Part shown: positions 14,663-23,054 of the stretch, piece by piece
How positions within the stretch are numbered: position 1 is the first letter of the stretch
Layout of the letters: every line of letters starts with the position of its first letter
DNA from: Achromobacter sp. MYb9
GTDB lineage: Bacteria > Pseudomonadota > Gammaproteobacteria > Burkholderiales > Burkholderiaceae_B
Direction: 5' to 3'
Length of the DNA stretch: 64,000 bases
Assembly: GCF_002975275.1 (NCBI RefSeq)
Contig: NZ_PCOQ01000008.1
Coordinates: 186,001 to 250,000 of the forward strand
The notes under the pieces: generated by a model
What the model saw: only the letters and a program-made list of their open reading frames with translations
The model's database searches: none
Told to the model about the DNA's origin: nothing
Made by a program: the position numbers and the translations under genes

Positions 14663-15571
14663 TCAGGACTGGCCGCGCAGCCGGGCCAGTTCGGCCGACA
14701 GTTCGGCCACCAGTGCCTGCGCGCGCGCCAGCGGATCCTGCCCCGGCGGCGCGACGGCATCGACGGGCTCGGGGGCGGCCTGCTCCGGGGCGTCTTGCAG
14801 CCGGGGATGCACGCTTTCGTGGCCCATGCTGACGTCCACATCAAAAACCAGCTGCTCGGCGCGGTGCCACGTCGTGAACCATTCCAGCGGCCGGCCGTGC
14901 TGGTCCATGCCCTGGCCTTGCAGCATCAGCAACGGGGTGCCGGCCTGCGTGTCCAGCAACCTTGCCAGCGTGGCGTCGGCGGCGACGGCGCGGATCTGGT
15001 TGCGTCCCGCGCCGGGACGCAGGCCGAAGCGGCGGGTCAGCACGCCATGCAGGGAAGCGTCGGCAAGGTCTTCGGCGCGCAGGCCGGGCACGGCGTCGAC
15101 GGGCAGCCAGGTGCGCACATAGGCCAGCGGCGCATCGGACACGTGGCGTAGCCGTTCCAGCATCAGCAATTGCGTCGTGCCGAAGAAGGCGGCCACGTCT
15201 TCGGGTGGTTCAGCCCGGGCGAAGGCCAGCACGCGGGTCTGCAAGGCCACGCCCGATTGGGCGAACTGTTCGTACAGGCCCGTGGAACGCTGCACCAGCC
15301 GGCGGTGCTCCTGGGGCGCCGCGACAGTCGCCGGGCGTCCGGTTTCGCGTTGAATCAGGCCTTCGGTGGCCAGCGCGGCCAAGGCCTGCCGCACCACGCT
15401 GCGCGCCACGCCGAAGCGTTCGCACAGCGCGGCTTCGCTGGGCAGCACGGCGCCGGCCGCCAGCTTGTTCGTCCGGATGTATCCCCGCAGCAGGGCCGCC
15501 ACCTGGGCGTGCAGCGGGATATCGCCAGAGCGGTCAAGGATGGGCAATGCGTCGTGCGTGGCGGGCGCCAT
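14663..15571 (-). CDS. GntR-family (HutC-type, UTRA domain) regulator
   Basis: A 302-aa regulator. The N-terminal winged HTH (about 15-80) reads GYIRTNKLAAGAVLPSEAALCERFGVARSVVRQALAALATEGLIQRETG; the UTRA ligand domain (about 100-245) includes LMLERLRHVSDAPLAYVRTWLP and GTPLLMLQGQGMDQHGRPLEW. A Pro/Ala-rich tail follows. ATG 15569-15571 has GGAGG eight bases upstream. It is the last gene of the kdgT-dtnK-pdxA2-gntR unit and probably represses it by binding the dyad at 18951-18979. The effector is probably an acid sugar phosphate (inference). Confidence 0.92.
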   Translation of the reverse strand: MAPATHDALPILDRSGDIPLHAQVAALLRGYIRTNKLAAGAVLPSEAALCERFGVARSVVRQALAALATEGLIQRETGRPATVAAPQEHRRLVQRSTGLYEQFAQSGVALQTRVLAFARAEPPEDVAAFFGTTQLLMLERLRHVSDAPLAYVRTWLPVDAVPGLRAEDLADASLHGVLTRRFGLRPGAGRNQIRAVAADATLARLLDTQAGTPLLMLQGQGMDQHGRPLEWFTTWHRAEQLVFDVDVSMGHESVHPRLQDAPEQAAPEPVDAVAPPGQDPLARAQALVAELSAELARLRGQS

Positions 15572-15576
15572 GGAAA

Positions 15577-16629
15577 TCAACCTCCGGTTTGTGCCCGCGC
15601 AGTTTCCCATACATGCGTCCAGCCCGGGGCCAGATGCGCGGCGCGCTCGGCGGCCAGGATCAAGCTGTCTTCGCGGGCGATGCCCTTGCCTGCGATGTCG
15701 AAGGCGGTGCCGTGGTCGACGGAAACCCGCACGACGGGCAGGCCGACGGTGATGTTCACGCCGTCATCGCCATACACGGCCTTGAAGGGCGCATGGCCCT
15801 GGTCGTGGTAACAGGCAATCACGAACTGCCACTTGCCGCGCACGGCTTGCGGGAACAGGGCGTCGGCCGGAATCGGACCGGCGGCCAGGATGCCGGCGGC
15901 GTTGGCCTCGGCCACGGCAGGCGCCAGGATGTCGGCGTCTTCGCTGCCGAAGATGCCGTTCTCACCCGCGTGCGGGTTCAGGCCCGACACGGCGACCGGC
16001 TGGTCGCCGCGGCCCAGGGCCTTGGCGAACGAACCCGCCAGGCGCAGCACGGCGCGCATGCGCGCGGGCGTCAGGTCTTCGATGGCCTGGCGCAGCGACA
16101 CGTGCGTCGTGGCGTGGAAGATGTAGAGGTCGCCGGCCGACAGCACCAGCGAAAAGGTCTTGACGCCGAACTCGTGCGCCAGCAGTTCGGTGTGGCCGGG
16201 CCACTTGTGGCCGGCGGCGTGCATGGCGGCCTTGTTCAGCGGCGCGGTGACAATGCCGTCGACCTCGCCAGCGCGCGCCAGGGCGCACGCCGTGGTGACA
16301 AAGCGCACGGAACCATCACCCGCGTCGGCGCTGATTTCGCCCAGCTTGACGTGAGCCAGCGACGGGCCGGCTTGCAGCACTTCGATCGTGCCGGGGGTGT
16401 TGGTGCAGTCGGCCGGGCGGTCCAGCTTGCGCACGATGGCGGGGTCGCCGCCCAGGCCGCGCACGGCGTTGACCATCACGTCGACGTCGCCGACCACCAG
16501 CAGGCGGGCCTTTTGGCGCAGTTCGTCATGGCCCATCAGCATTTTGGCCGTGATTTCCGGCCCGATGCCGGCCACGTCACCCAGGGTGACGGCCAGCAGC
16601 GGCAGCTTGTTCGGTTGGGGTTGTGTCAT
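15577..16629 (-). CDS. pdxA2: PdxA2-type four-carbon acid sugar 4-phosphate dehydrogenase
   Basis: A 350-aa PdxA family protein: LLAVTLGDVAGIGPEITAKML at the N terminus, VTAPLNKAAMHAAGHKWPGHTELLA with a metal/substrate His, AVSGLNPHAGENGIFGSED, IACYHDQGHAPFKA and VRVSVDHGTAFDIAG. True PdxA makes pyridoxal phosphate from 4-phosphohydroxy-L-threonine. When linked to a DUF1537 kinase, the family is PdxA2, which oxidises and decarboxylates D-threonate or D-erythronate 4-phosphate to dihydroxyacetone phosphate. The kinase stop overlaps this start (ATGA 16626-16629), so the catabolic reading is preferred. Confidence 0.88.
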   Translation of the reverse strand: MTQPQPNKLPLLAVTLGDVAGIGPEITAKMLMGHDELRQKARLLVVGDVDVMVNAVRGLGGDPAIVRKLDRPADCTNTPGTIEVLQAGPSLAHVKLGEISADAGDGSVRFVTTACALARAGEVDGIVTAPLNKAAMHAAGHKWPGHTELLAHEFGVKTFSLVLSAGDLYIFHATTHVSLRQAIEDLTPARMRAVLRLAGSFAKALGRGDQPVAVSGLNPHAGENGIFGSEDADILAPAVAEANAAGILAAGPIPADALFPQAVRGKWQFVIACYHDQGHAPFKAVYGDDGVNITVGLPVVRVSVDHGTAFDIAGKGIAREDSLILAAERAAHLAPGWTHVWETARAQTGG

Positions 16630-17843
16630 CGCTTGAATCTCCTGTCGCGGATCGCGCGCACGGCGCGAACCAGTACGTCTTCGGTGCCAAAGCCGCCGGC
16701 CTTGGTCACCACGGGCAGGCCTGCAGCCGGGCCCCCGGTCAACGTGCCAAGAGGCACGCCGCCCATCACTTCATCCACCAGCGCGATGCCGCGCGCGGCC
16801 AGCGCCACCAGCACGCTGCGCGCGCCGTCGCCGCCGGTGGCGACCACGCCTGCCGCGCGCGAGGTGGTGATCAATTGCGCCGCCAGGCTGCCCAGCCGTT
16901 CGGCGACTTTTTCAGAATCCAGGCCATCGAGCTGCCCTTCGGGCGCCAACAGCAGCACGGTGCCAGCTTCGGCCGGGGCCTTGGCGTGGGCCTGCAACAG
17001 CGGTTGGGTCCATGCCTGCCACGCGGCGTCGTCAGCCAACTGGGCCAAGGTGGGCGTCCACGTGTCGGCGCCGGAAGCCTTCAGGGCAGCGGCTTGGGCG
17101 CGCGCGGCGCTGTGCTGCGACGTGACCACGACGACGACGGGCGCCGTCTGGTCCGCGCCGGCCCACACGCGGGCCAGCGGCACGGCAAGACCGCCCGCGC
17201 CCACGGGCAGGGCGTGTTCGCCCAGCAAGCCGATGGCGCGTGCCAGCCGTTCCAGGTCGGCGTCCGTGGCGGCGTCCACCACCACGGTGTGGCCCGCCTG
17301 GCGGATGCGCGCGGCCAGCGCGTCGGGCGTGTCGCCGTCTTGCGCCGCGACGTGGGCGCAGCCCAGCAGCGTGGGGATATGGCTTTCGGTCACCGGGGTG
17401 ACCGGGTCCGTCGCGGCGGAGGTTTCGGTGACCGGCTTGCCGTTCACCATCAGTACGCCTTGTTCGACGGTGCGGCCGGTGGCCGGAAAGGCAGGGCAGA
17501 TGACCGCTACCGTGTCCGGGCCCCAGGCCAGGCGCGCCGCGTCGATCTCGGCCTTGAAGGCGCCGCGCAAGGTGGAGTCCACCTTTTTGTACAGGCGCGA
17601 CACGCCGGCCGCGCGCAGCTGGCGCACGTTCTGTTCGATGACGCGCGCCGCGTCGGCGGCGGGCAGGGCGCGGCTGTGGGTCGTCACGGCCAGCACTTCG
17701 ACGCCGGCCGTGGCCGGGCCGGACAGCGCCTCTTCGGCGCCGCCGATGGACAGGTGCGTGCTCCAGCCGGCGCGCACGAACTGCACCGCGGTGTCGCCCG
17801 AGCCGGTCAGGTCATCGGCGACGATGGCGATGGTCGGGGTCAA
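16626..17843 (-). CDS. dtnK: Four-carbon acid sugar kinase (DUF1537 family)
   Basis: A 405-aa DUF1537 kinase. TIAIVADDLTGSGDTAVQFVRAG is the substrate-domain signature, with YKKVDSTLRGAFKAEI and CPAFPATGRTVEQGVLMVNG; the C-terminal nucleotide domain has VVATGGDGARSVLVAL and TKAGGFGTEDVL. The family phosphorylates D-threonate, L-threonate, D-erythronate or 3-oxo-tetronates at O4. Pairing with PdxA2 and no OtnC/OtnI aldolase genes suggests the two-step D-threonate or D-erythronate route to dihydroxyacetone phosphate. Start and stop overlap both neighbours by 4 bp, a tightly coupled operon. Confidence 0.9.
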   Translation of the reverse strand: MTPTIAIVADDLTGSGDTAVQFVRAGWSTHLSIGGAEEALSGPATAGVEVLAVTTHSRALPAADAARVIEQNVRQLRAAGVSRLYKKVDSTLRGAFKAEIDAARLAWGPDTVAVICPAFPATGRTVEQGVLMVNGKPVTETSAATDPVTPVTESHIPTLLGCAHVAAQDGDTPDALAARIRQAGHTVVVDAATDADLERLARAIGLLGEHALPVGAGGLAVPLARVWAGADQTAPVVVVVTSQHSAARAQAAALKASGADTWTPTLAQLADDAAWQAWTQPLLQAHAKAPAEAGTVLLLAPEGQLDGLDSEKVAERLGSLAAQLITTSRAAGVVATGGDGARSVLVALAARGIALVDEVMGGVPLGTLTGGPAAGLPVVTKAGGFGTEDVLVRAVRAIRDRRFKR

Positions 17844-18868
17844 AGCGCCTCTCCGCGCGCCTCGCCCAACGTCGGCGTGGCGCGGTTGGCGTCCGCGTCC
17901 TCGGACTTCAATTCACCGGCGCGCTTCAGGAAGTACGACGCCAGGATCGGCGCCAGGATGGAACTGATCAGCACGCAGGCGGCCACTTGCGCGGTGGCGG
18001 TGGACACGTACTGCTGGAAGTTGGGATCGGCGGCGGCCACCACGGCGGGCGTGGCGATGGCGTTGCCGGCCGTCGTGCCGGCGGCAAAGCCCAGGCCGCT
18101 CTTGCCGCCACGGCGCAGGATCATGCGATAGCCCAGGTAGACCAGGCCGCCGGTGATGGGGCTGATGATCAGGCCCAGGATCAGGCCGCTGATGCCGCCG
18201 CTGACCACCGCGCCCAGGTTGATGCCGGTGCCCAGCGCAAAGGCAAAGAACGGGATGACGATGTTGGGCACGGGTTTGAGCACGTCGCGCCACTTCGGGT
18301 CCAGGTTGCCGACCACGACACCCAGCAGGAACGGCACCAGGGCCGCCACCAGGGCAATCATCGGAATGTCGGCCAGGCCCGAGGCGCCCAGGAACAGCAG
18401 GCTGAAGAAGGGGCCGTCGTTGACGGCGCTGGCGACGTAGGCGCCACGGTCGCGGGCATCGCCGTACTGGCCGGTGTAGGCCAGCCACAGGCCGCCGTTG
18501 CTGTTGTCGAACGCGGCCAGCAAGGCCAGGATGGACACGCCCAGCACGCCGTCCAGGCCAACGTAGCTGCCCAGGATGATGATGAGGGTGGCAGGCACCA
18601 GCGTCTTCATCAGCAGGATGGTGCCGGCGGTGGCCAGGATGGGGCCGCCCGTGCGGGCGTTGACCTGTGTGCCGGTCGCGAAGATCAGCAGCGCAATAAG
18701 GGGCAGGGCGCTGTTCTTGAAGAGCGCCGTGGTGAAGCCGCCGATGGCCAGGGCGTCAGGGGCGAAGGTGCCGATCAGGGAACCGAGGATCAGCGGCACA
18801 AGCATCAATCCGCCAGGGATCTTCTGCATGGTGCCAAAAAAAGGCGAACGGGAAGTTGCGGTCGACAC
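17840..18868 (-). CDS. KdgT-like 2-keto-3-deoxygluconate/acid sugar permease
   Basis: A 342-aa hydrophobic protein with about ten predicted membrane helices. MQKIPGGLMLVPLILGSLIGTF at the start, AAFDNSNGGLWLAYTGQYGDARDRGAYVASAVNDGPFF and AAGTTAGNAIATPAVVAAADP match the KdgT permease family (acid sugar/H+ symport). The chosen start is GTG 18866-18868, which has GGAG ten bases upstream; an internal ATG at 18829 has no ribosome site and the longer frame runs into the operator. As first gene of the PdxA2/DUF1537 operon it probably imports a four-carbon acid sugar rather than ketodeoxygluconate (inference). Confidence 0.88.
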   Translation of the reverse strand: MSTATSRSPFFGTMQKIPGGLMLVPLILGSLIGTFAPDALAIGGFTTALFKNSALPLIALLIFATGTQVNARTGGPILATAGTILLMKTLVPATLIIILGSYVGLDGVLGVSILALLAAFDNSNGGLWLAYTGQYGDARDRGAYVASAVNDGPFFSLLFLGASGLADIPMIALVAALVPFLLGVVVGNLDPKWRDVLKPVPNIVIPFFAFALGTGINLGAVVSGGISGLILGLIISPITGGLVYLGYRMILRRGGKSGLGFAAGTTAGNAIATPAVVAAADPNFQQYVSTATAQVAACVLISSILAPILASYFLKRAGELKSEDADANRATPTLGEARGEAL

Positions 18869-18950
18869 TTGCTTGAGTCTCCAGGAAAGTTCTGGTGGGT
18901 TGCAGACGTTCGTTGATGCGTCTGTCACGGGTTGAAAACCGTAAGTGTAC

Positions 18951-18979
18951 ACCTGTACGTACAGCTAGTACGTACAGGT
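18951..18979. promoter_or_regulatory. Putative GntR operator
   Basis: ACCTGTACGTAC-N5-GTACGTACAGGT is a perfect 12-bp-arm inverted repeat 83 bp upstream of the kdgT start. Each arm contains the palindrome TGTACGTACA, and GTGTACAC stands directly beside it (18945-18952). GntR/HutC proteins commonly bind GT-N-TA-N-AC type dyads, and a GntR gene closes this operon. Confidence 0.75.
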
Positions 18980-19007
18980 TATCCCGTCCCGGAGGCCGAC
19001 CTGTCGC

Positions 19008-21143
19008 TTAGAAGCGATAGGCCCCGCTCAGCATGACCGTGCGGCGCGCGCCGTAGAAGCAGTCGCCCCGGTCCAGGCAGACGACCTCGTAGGTGCGGTC
19101 CGCGATGTTGTTGACGTTCAACGCGTAGCGCCACGGACCATTGTCGTAGCTGATCATGGCGTCGAACAAGGTGACGGCAGGCGTCTCCGGGGCGCCGCCA
19201 TCGCGGAACGCGCTCAGGTAGCGCACGCCGGCGCCCACCGCGAAGCCGGGTTGGCCGGCCAGGGCAAAGCGGTATTTGCCCCACAGGGACGCCATGTGTT
19301 TGGGCAGGCCTTCCAACTGAGCGTCGGCATCGGTGTAGATGTAGTTGGCGATCACGTCGATGTCTTTGGTGGCCCGGCCGCGCAGCTCCAGTTCCACGCC
19401 GCGCGTGCGCGTCTTTCCCGCCTGGATCTGGTTGTTGGGATTGTTCGGGTCATTGGTCTGGCGGTTCTTTTCCCGCAGGTCGTAGGCGGCGGCCGTGAAC
19501 TCGATGTCGGCGTCTTTCGGCATGTACTTGATGCCGGCCTCGACCTGCTTGCCACGCATCGGCTTCCAGCGCTGGTCGTAGAAATCGGAACCCGCGATCG
19601 GCGTGAACGATTCGCTGTAGCTCAGATAGGGCGACCAGCCGTTGTCGGCGGCATACATCAGGCCGAAGCGCTTGGTCGTGGCGTAGTCGGTTTCCTTGTC
19701 CTGGCCGTCGATGCGGTTGTCGGCGCGGTCGCGCCGGATACCGGCCAGGAAGATCCAGTTCTTGTCGAATTTGATCTGGTCCTGCGCGTAGAAGCCCAGT
19801 TGCTGCTGCTTCTGCTTCGGCGTGTCGGACAACTCGTACTCCGGCCGGTTGCCGTACACGGGGTGGTACAGATTCAGCGGCGCGCCCAGGCCGCTGGCCG
19901 TCTGGCTGGTCTCGCGGTAATGCGAATAATCCATCCCGACGATGACGGTGTGCTCGGTGCGACCCCAGTTCAACTTGCCTTCGATGTTCTGGTCGGCCAG
20001 CAGCGTGCGCATGCGCGGCTTGTTGATGTAGAAAAAGCGGTCAGTGGTGGTCTGGGCGTCATCGATGTACGAATTGCCGCGCCGGTCGCCGTAGACATTG
20101 GGGTACAGCGTCTGGTAATCGACCCGGCTGACCGTGTTGCGGAAGTTCTGGCGGAATTTCCACGTGTCGTTGAACTGGTGTTCAAACAGCCAGCCCACGC
20201 TGAACTGCTCGGTATCGTAGGCGTCGAAACCCGGCTCGCTGACGAAGCGCCGGGTCGGGATGCGGCCGTTCGGGTTCTCTTGCACCGATCCGCTCCAGGG
20301 CAGGAACGATTGCGTGGTGCCGGATTTGTCCTTTTGCCACAGGGCCTGCAAGGTCAGCGAGGTGGCGGCGCTGGGCTGCCATGTCAAGGAAGGCGCCAGC
20401 ATCAAGCGGTCGTCGGGCGCGTGCTGCACCTGCGTGTCGCTGTCGCGGCCCACGGCCACGACGCGATACAGCCATTGGCCGTCTTCGGTGACGGGGCCGG
20501 TCAGGTCGGCCTGGATTTCGCGCCGGTTGTCGTTGCCCAGCACCACGCCGATCTCGCGTTGCGCTTCAGCCTGCGGACGTTTGCTGACCAGGTTGACGAT
20601 GCCGCCGGTGCTGCCTTGGCCGTACAGCATGGACGACGGGCCGCGCAGCACCTCGACGCGTTCCATGCCGTAGATTTCCGTGCGCGGGTTGTTGTTGTTG
20701 AAGAACTGGCGCAGGCCGTCCAGGTATTGGGCAGGCTCCACGCCGCGGATCCGGACGTAATCGCCGCGGTTGTCCACGCCGTAGGCGTTGGGCCGGACGC
20801 CGGCCGCGTAATTCATGGCGTCCTGTACGTTTTGCGACCCTTGATCCACGATCTGTTCGCGCGGAATCACCGTGATGGCTTGCGGCGTCTCGGACAGCGC
20901 CGTGTCGGTTTTGGTGCCGGTGGCGCTGCGCGTCGCCACGTAGCCGTCGACGGGGCCGGTCGCGGTTTCGCCCGTGCCGGTGACCTGCACGGCAGGCAAC
21001 ACGGTAGGGACGTCGCCGGCCGCGCCCGTCTGGGCCGGCTGTGCCTGCGCCGCGCCGCCCAGGCAGGCGGCAAGCAATGCGGTGGCGGGCAAGAGGGTCT
21101 GCGGCCGCGCGCGGCGCGCGGTCGGATAACGATGACGTTTCAA
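19008..21143 (-). CDS. TonB-dependent siderophore receptor
   Basis: A 711-aa outer-membrane receptor. A signal peptide (about 1-35) is followed by a plug domain with TDTALSETPQAITVIPREQIVDQGSQNVQDAMNYAAGV, YVRIRGVEP, GMERVEVLRGPSSMLYGQGSTGGIVNLVSKRP, and a 22-strand barrel that includes VEAGIKYMP, TRTRGVELELRGR and NVNNIADRTY and ends in Phe (GAYRF). This is the ferric-siderophore receptor type (FpvA/FhuE/FoxA-like). The start is TTG 21141-21143 with GGGGAG five bases upstream. A Fur-like box stands 43 bp before it. No FecI/FecR pair or siderophore genes are nearby; the ligand is unknown. Confidence 0.95.
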   Translation of the reverse strand: MKRHRYPTARRARPQTLLPATALLAACLGGAAQAQPAQTGAAGDVPTVLPAVQVTGTGETATGPVDGYVATRSATGTKTDTALSETPQAITVIPREQIVDQGSQNVQDAMNYAAGVRPNAYGVDNRGDYVRIRGVEPAQYLDGLRQFFNNNNPRTEIYGMERVEVLRGPSSMLYGQGSTGGIVNLVSKRPQAEAQREIGVVLGNDNRREIQADLTGPVTEDGQWLYRVVAVGRDSDTQVQHAPDDRLMLAPSLTWQPSAATSLTLQALWQKDKSGTTQSFLPWSGSVQENPNGRIPTRRFVSEPGFDAYDTEQFSVGWLFEHQFNDTWKFRQNFRNTVSRVDYQTLYPNVYGDRRGNSYIDDAQTTTDRFFYINKPRMRTLLADQNIEGKLNWGRTEHTVIVGMDYSHYRETSQTASGLGAPLNLYHPVYGNRPEYELSDTPKQKQQQLGFYAQDQIKFDKNWIFLAGIRRDRADNRIDGQDKETDYATTKRFGLMYAADNGWSPYLSYSESFTPIAGSDFYDQRWKPMRGKQVEAGIKYMPKDADIEFTAAAYDLREKNRQTNDPNNPNNQIQAGKTRTRGVELELRGRATKDIDVIANYIYTDADAQLEGLPKHMASLWGKYRFALAGQPGFAVGAGVRYLSAFRDGGAPETPAVTLFDAMISYDNGPWRYALNVNNIADRTYEVVCLDRGDCFYGARRTVMLSGAYRF

Positions 21144-21185
21144 GAATGCTCCCCGGCGGCTGCTTGGCAGCCGATCATGTATAAG

Positions 21186-21204
21186 AATGACAACGATTAT
21201 TATT
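21186..21204. promoter_or_regulatory. Putative Fur box of the siderophore receptor gene
   Basis: The 19-bp segment AATGACAACGATTATTATT shares 11 of 19 positions with the classical Fur box and lies 43-61 bp before the receptor start. The rest of 21144-21385 shows no further gene. Confidence 0.6.
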
Positions 21205-21385
21205 ATTGATGGAGCAGCCGCTGGCGGCCAGGGGGCGCCGTGATCCCAGATGTAAAAAAGCCCTGCAAAAAGGTTCCACGGGCGTCGGCTGCGACTAAAA
21301 ATCCCCGCGCTATCAGCCGGTTGCGGCAGCCAGCGGCGCCCATGCCGGGCGGCCGGGAATGTTGGCGCAACGCGACAACGGGGCC

Positions 21386-21934
21386 TCAGGCGTAACGCGC
21401 CCGCCGCGTGCCGCCGTCGCGGCGGCTGGCCTTTTCGGTGACGATGTTGTCTTCGGCCATGCGGCGCCCGCGCTGTTCGATACGGGCAAGAAAATTGCGC
21501 AGCAGCACGACTTCGCTATCGCTCAGGTCTTGCACCAGCAGGTCATTCAGCCGCGAGACCTCGGGAAGCAGGGCCTGGTAGCGGGCAATGCCTTCAGGCG
21601 TGGCTTCCACGCGGACGACCCGGCGGTCGGCGCTGTCGTGAAGCCTGCGCAGCCAGCCTTTTTCGCACAGCGCCCCAAGCGTGCGAGACGTGCGGGCCAG
21701 GTCCAGCTTGGCCGCCGCCGCCAATTCGGCCGAATTCATGATGCCTCCCTCCACGGCACAGGCCAGGATGCGCCATTCGCGGCGCGTGATGCCGAAGCGG
21801 CCTTCACACATCCGCACGAAGACGGGGTTGGACTGCGACCAGGCCTGATACAGCCGGTACATCAGCATGTCCGCCAGATGGGGGGGCTCGGACAGGGGCG
21901 GCTCGGACAGGGGCGGGGAAGGCGTGGCGCGCAT
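21386..21934 (-). CDS. MarR-family transcriptional regulator
   Basis: A 182-aa MarR protein: dimerisation helices around LMYRLYQAWSQSNPVFVRMC, winged HTH (about 50-115) with ITRREWRILACAVEGGIMNSAELAAAAKLDLARTSRTLGALCEKGWLRRL and the wing DSADRRVVRVEATPEG. Its N terminus carries a PPLSEPPLSEPP repeat from two 15-bp units. It is divergent from the Bug-hydrolase operon with 128 bp between the starts, so it probably controls that operon in answer to its substrate (inference). Confidence 0.92.
   Translation of the reverse strand: MRATPSPPLSEPPLSEPPHLADMLMYRLYQAWSQSNPVFVRMCEGRFGITRREWRILACAVEGGIMNSAELAAAAKLDLARTSRTLGALCEKGWLRRLHDSADRRVVRVEATPEGIARYQALLPEVSRLNDLLVQDLSDSEVVLLRNFLARIEQRGRRMAEDNIVTEKASRRDGGTRRARYA
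21886..21915. repeat. Two in-frame 15-bp units at the marR 5' end
   Basis: GCTCGGACAGGGGCG occurs at 21886-21900 and 21901-21915 and encodes the doubled PPLSE in the regulator's N terminus. Confidence 0.9.
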
Positions 21935-22062
21935 ATCTTTATGGAAAGTCCTGGATTAGATCAACCAACGGCCGCGTTGCTATATTCCATTCACTCATTC
22001 GGGTATCGGCCAAGCATGAATAACCATAACCGACAGCGGGCCACTGTCTCCAGGAGCAGACA

Positions 22063-23043
22063 ATGCGTAAATGGATGACGGGCGCCCTGGTGGCGACGGC
22101 GTTGGCGGCGGTGGCGGTGGCGCCGCTGGCCTGCGCGCAGCAAGCGCCGTTGGACGGCCCGCTGACCATCGTGGTCGGCTATCCGCCAGGCGGCAGTTCG
22201 GACCGCATCGCGCGCCTGGTGGCAGACCGCTTGAAGGACCGGCTGGGCGTGTCGGTCGTAGTCGAGAACAAGACCGGCGCCGGTGGCCGCATCGCGGCGC
22301 AGGGCCTGCACGCGGCGCCCGCCGGCCAGAATGTGCTGATGCTGGCCAATCCGGCGGTCATGGTGGTGGCGCCGCTGGTCTATGCACAGCCGGGGTACGA
22401 CGCCCAGCGGGACTTCACGCCCGTATCGCTGGCCAGCCGCTATAAATTCGCCCTGGCGGTGCCGGCCAGTTCGCCGATCAAAGACGTGGCGGCCTTACGC
22501 CAGTGGCTGCGCGCGAACCCGAAGCAGTTCACGGTAGGCGTGCCGGCCACGGGCAGCTTGCCGCACTTTTTTGCATTGATGCTGGGCCGCGAGATCAAGC
22601 AGGAGCCGGAAGTGGTCGGATACCGGGGATCGGCGCCGCTGATCTCTGAACTGATCGGCGGCATCTTGCCGCAAGGCATCGACACGCTGGACACCCTGCT
22701 GCCGCAGCACCGGGCAGGCAAGATCCGTATCCTGGCCACCTCCGGAGACACGCGCGACGCTGATTTGAAAGAGGTGCCGACTTTCAAGGAAAGCGGCGTG
22801 GACCTGGCGGCGGACGGCTGGAACGCGTTCTTCGCGCCGGCGGCGATGCCGCAGGCCAAGATCGACCGCCTGGGCGCGGACATCGCCGCCATCCTGCGCG
22901 AACCTGCCATGCAGGACGCCGTGCGCGGCGTGTTCCTGGAACCGGTCTCGATGGATGCCGCGGGCACCGCCGCCGCGCTGACGGCCTACCGCAAGCAATG
23001 GGAGCCCGTGGTGCGGGCCTCCGGCTTCACGGTCACGCAATAA
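22063..23043 (+). CDS. Bug-family substrate-binding protein
   Basis: A 326-aa periplasmic receptor: signal peptide MRKWMTGALVATALAAVAVAPLACA, then LTIVVGYPPGGSSDRIARLVAD, VVENKTGAGGRIAAQGLHAAP, and VVGYRGSAPLISELIGG. AGGAG precedes the ATG by seven bases. It is followed after 11 bp by a sulfatase-superfamily gene and is divergent from marR, so its ligand is probably the product or substrate of that hydrolase (inference). No TctA or TctB gene is linked. Confidence 0.93.
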   Translation: MRKWMTGALVATALAAVAVAPLACAQQAPLDGPLTIVVGYPPGGSSDRIARLVADRLKDRLGVSVVVENKTGAGGRIAAQGLHAAPAGQNVLMLANPAVMVVAPLVYAQPGYDAQRDFTPVSLASRYKFALAVPASSPIKDVAALRQWLRANPKQFTVGVPATGSLPHFFALMLGREIKQEPEVVGYRGSAPLISELIGGILPQGIDTLDTLLPQHRAGKIRILATSGDTRDADLKEVPTFKESGVDLAADGWNAFFAPAAMPQAKIDRLGADIAAILREPAMQDAVRGVFLEPVSMDAAGTAAALTAYRKQWEPVVRASGFTVTQ

Positions 23044-23054
23044 CGGAGTCCGTC

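Noticed and set aside
14962-17967. 1001-codon open frame on the + strand
   Set aside because: It runs antisense to gntR, pdxA2 and dtnK, which have full family motifs; its composition is low-complexity and typical of an antisense frame in GC-rich DNA.
19251-21209. 652-codon open frame on the + strand
   Set aside because: It is antisense to the TonB receptor, rich in Gln, His, Arg and Val, with no motif.
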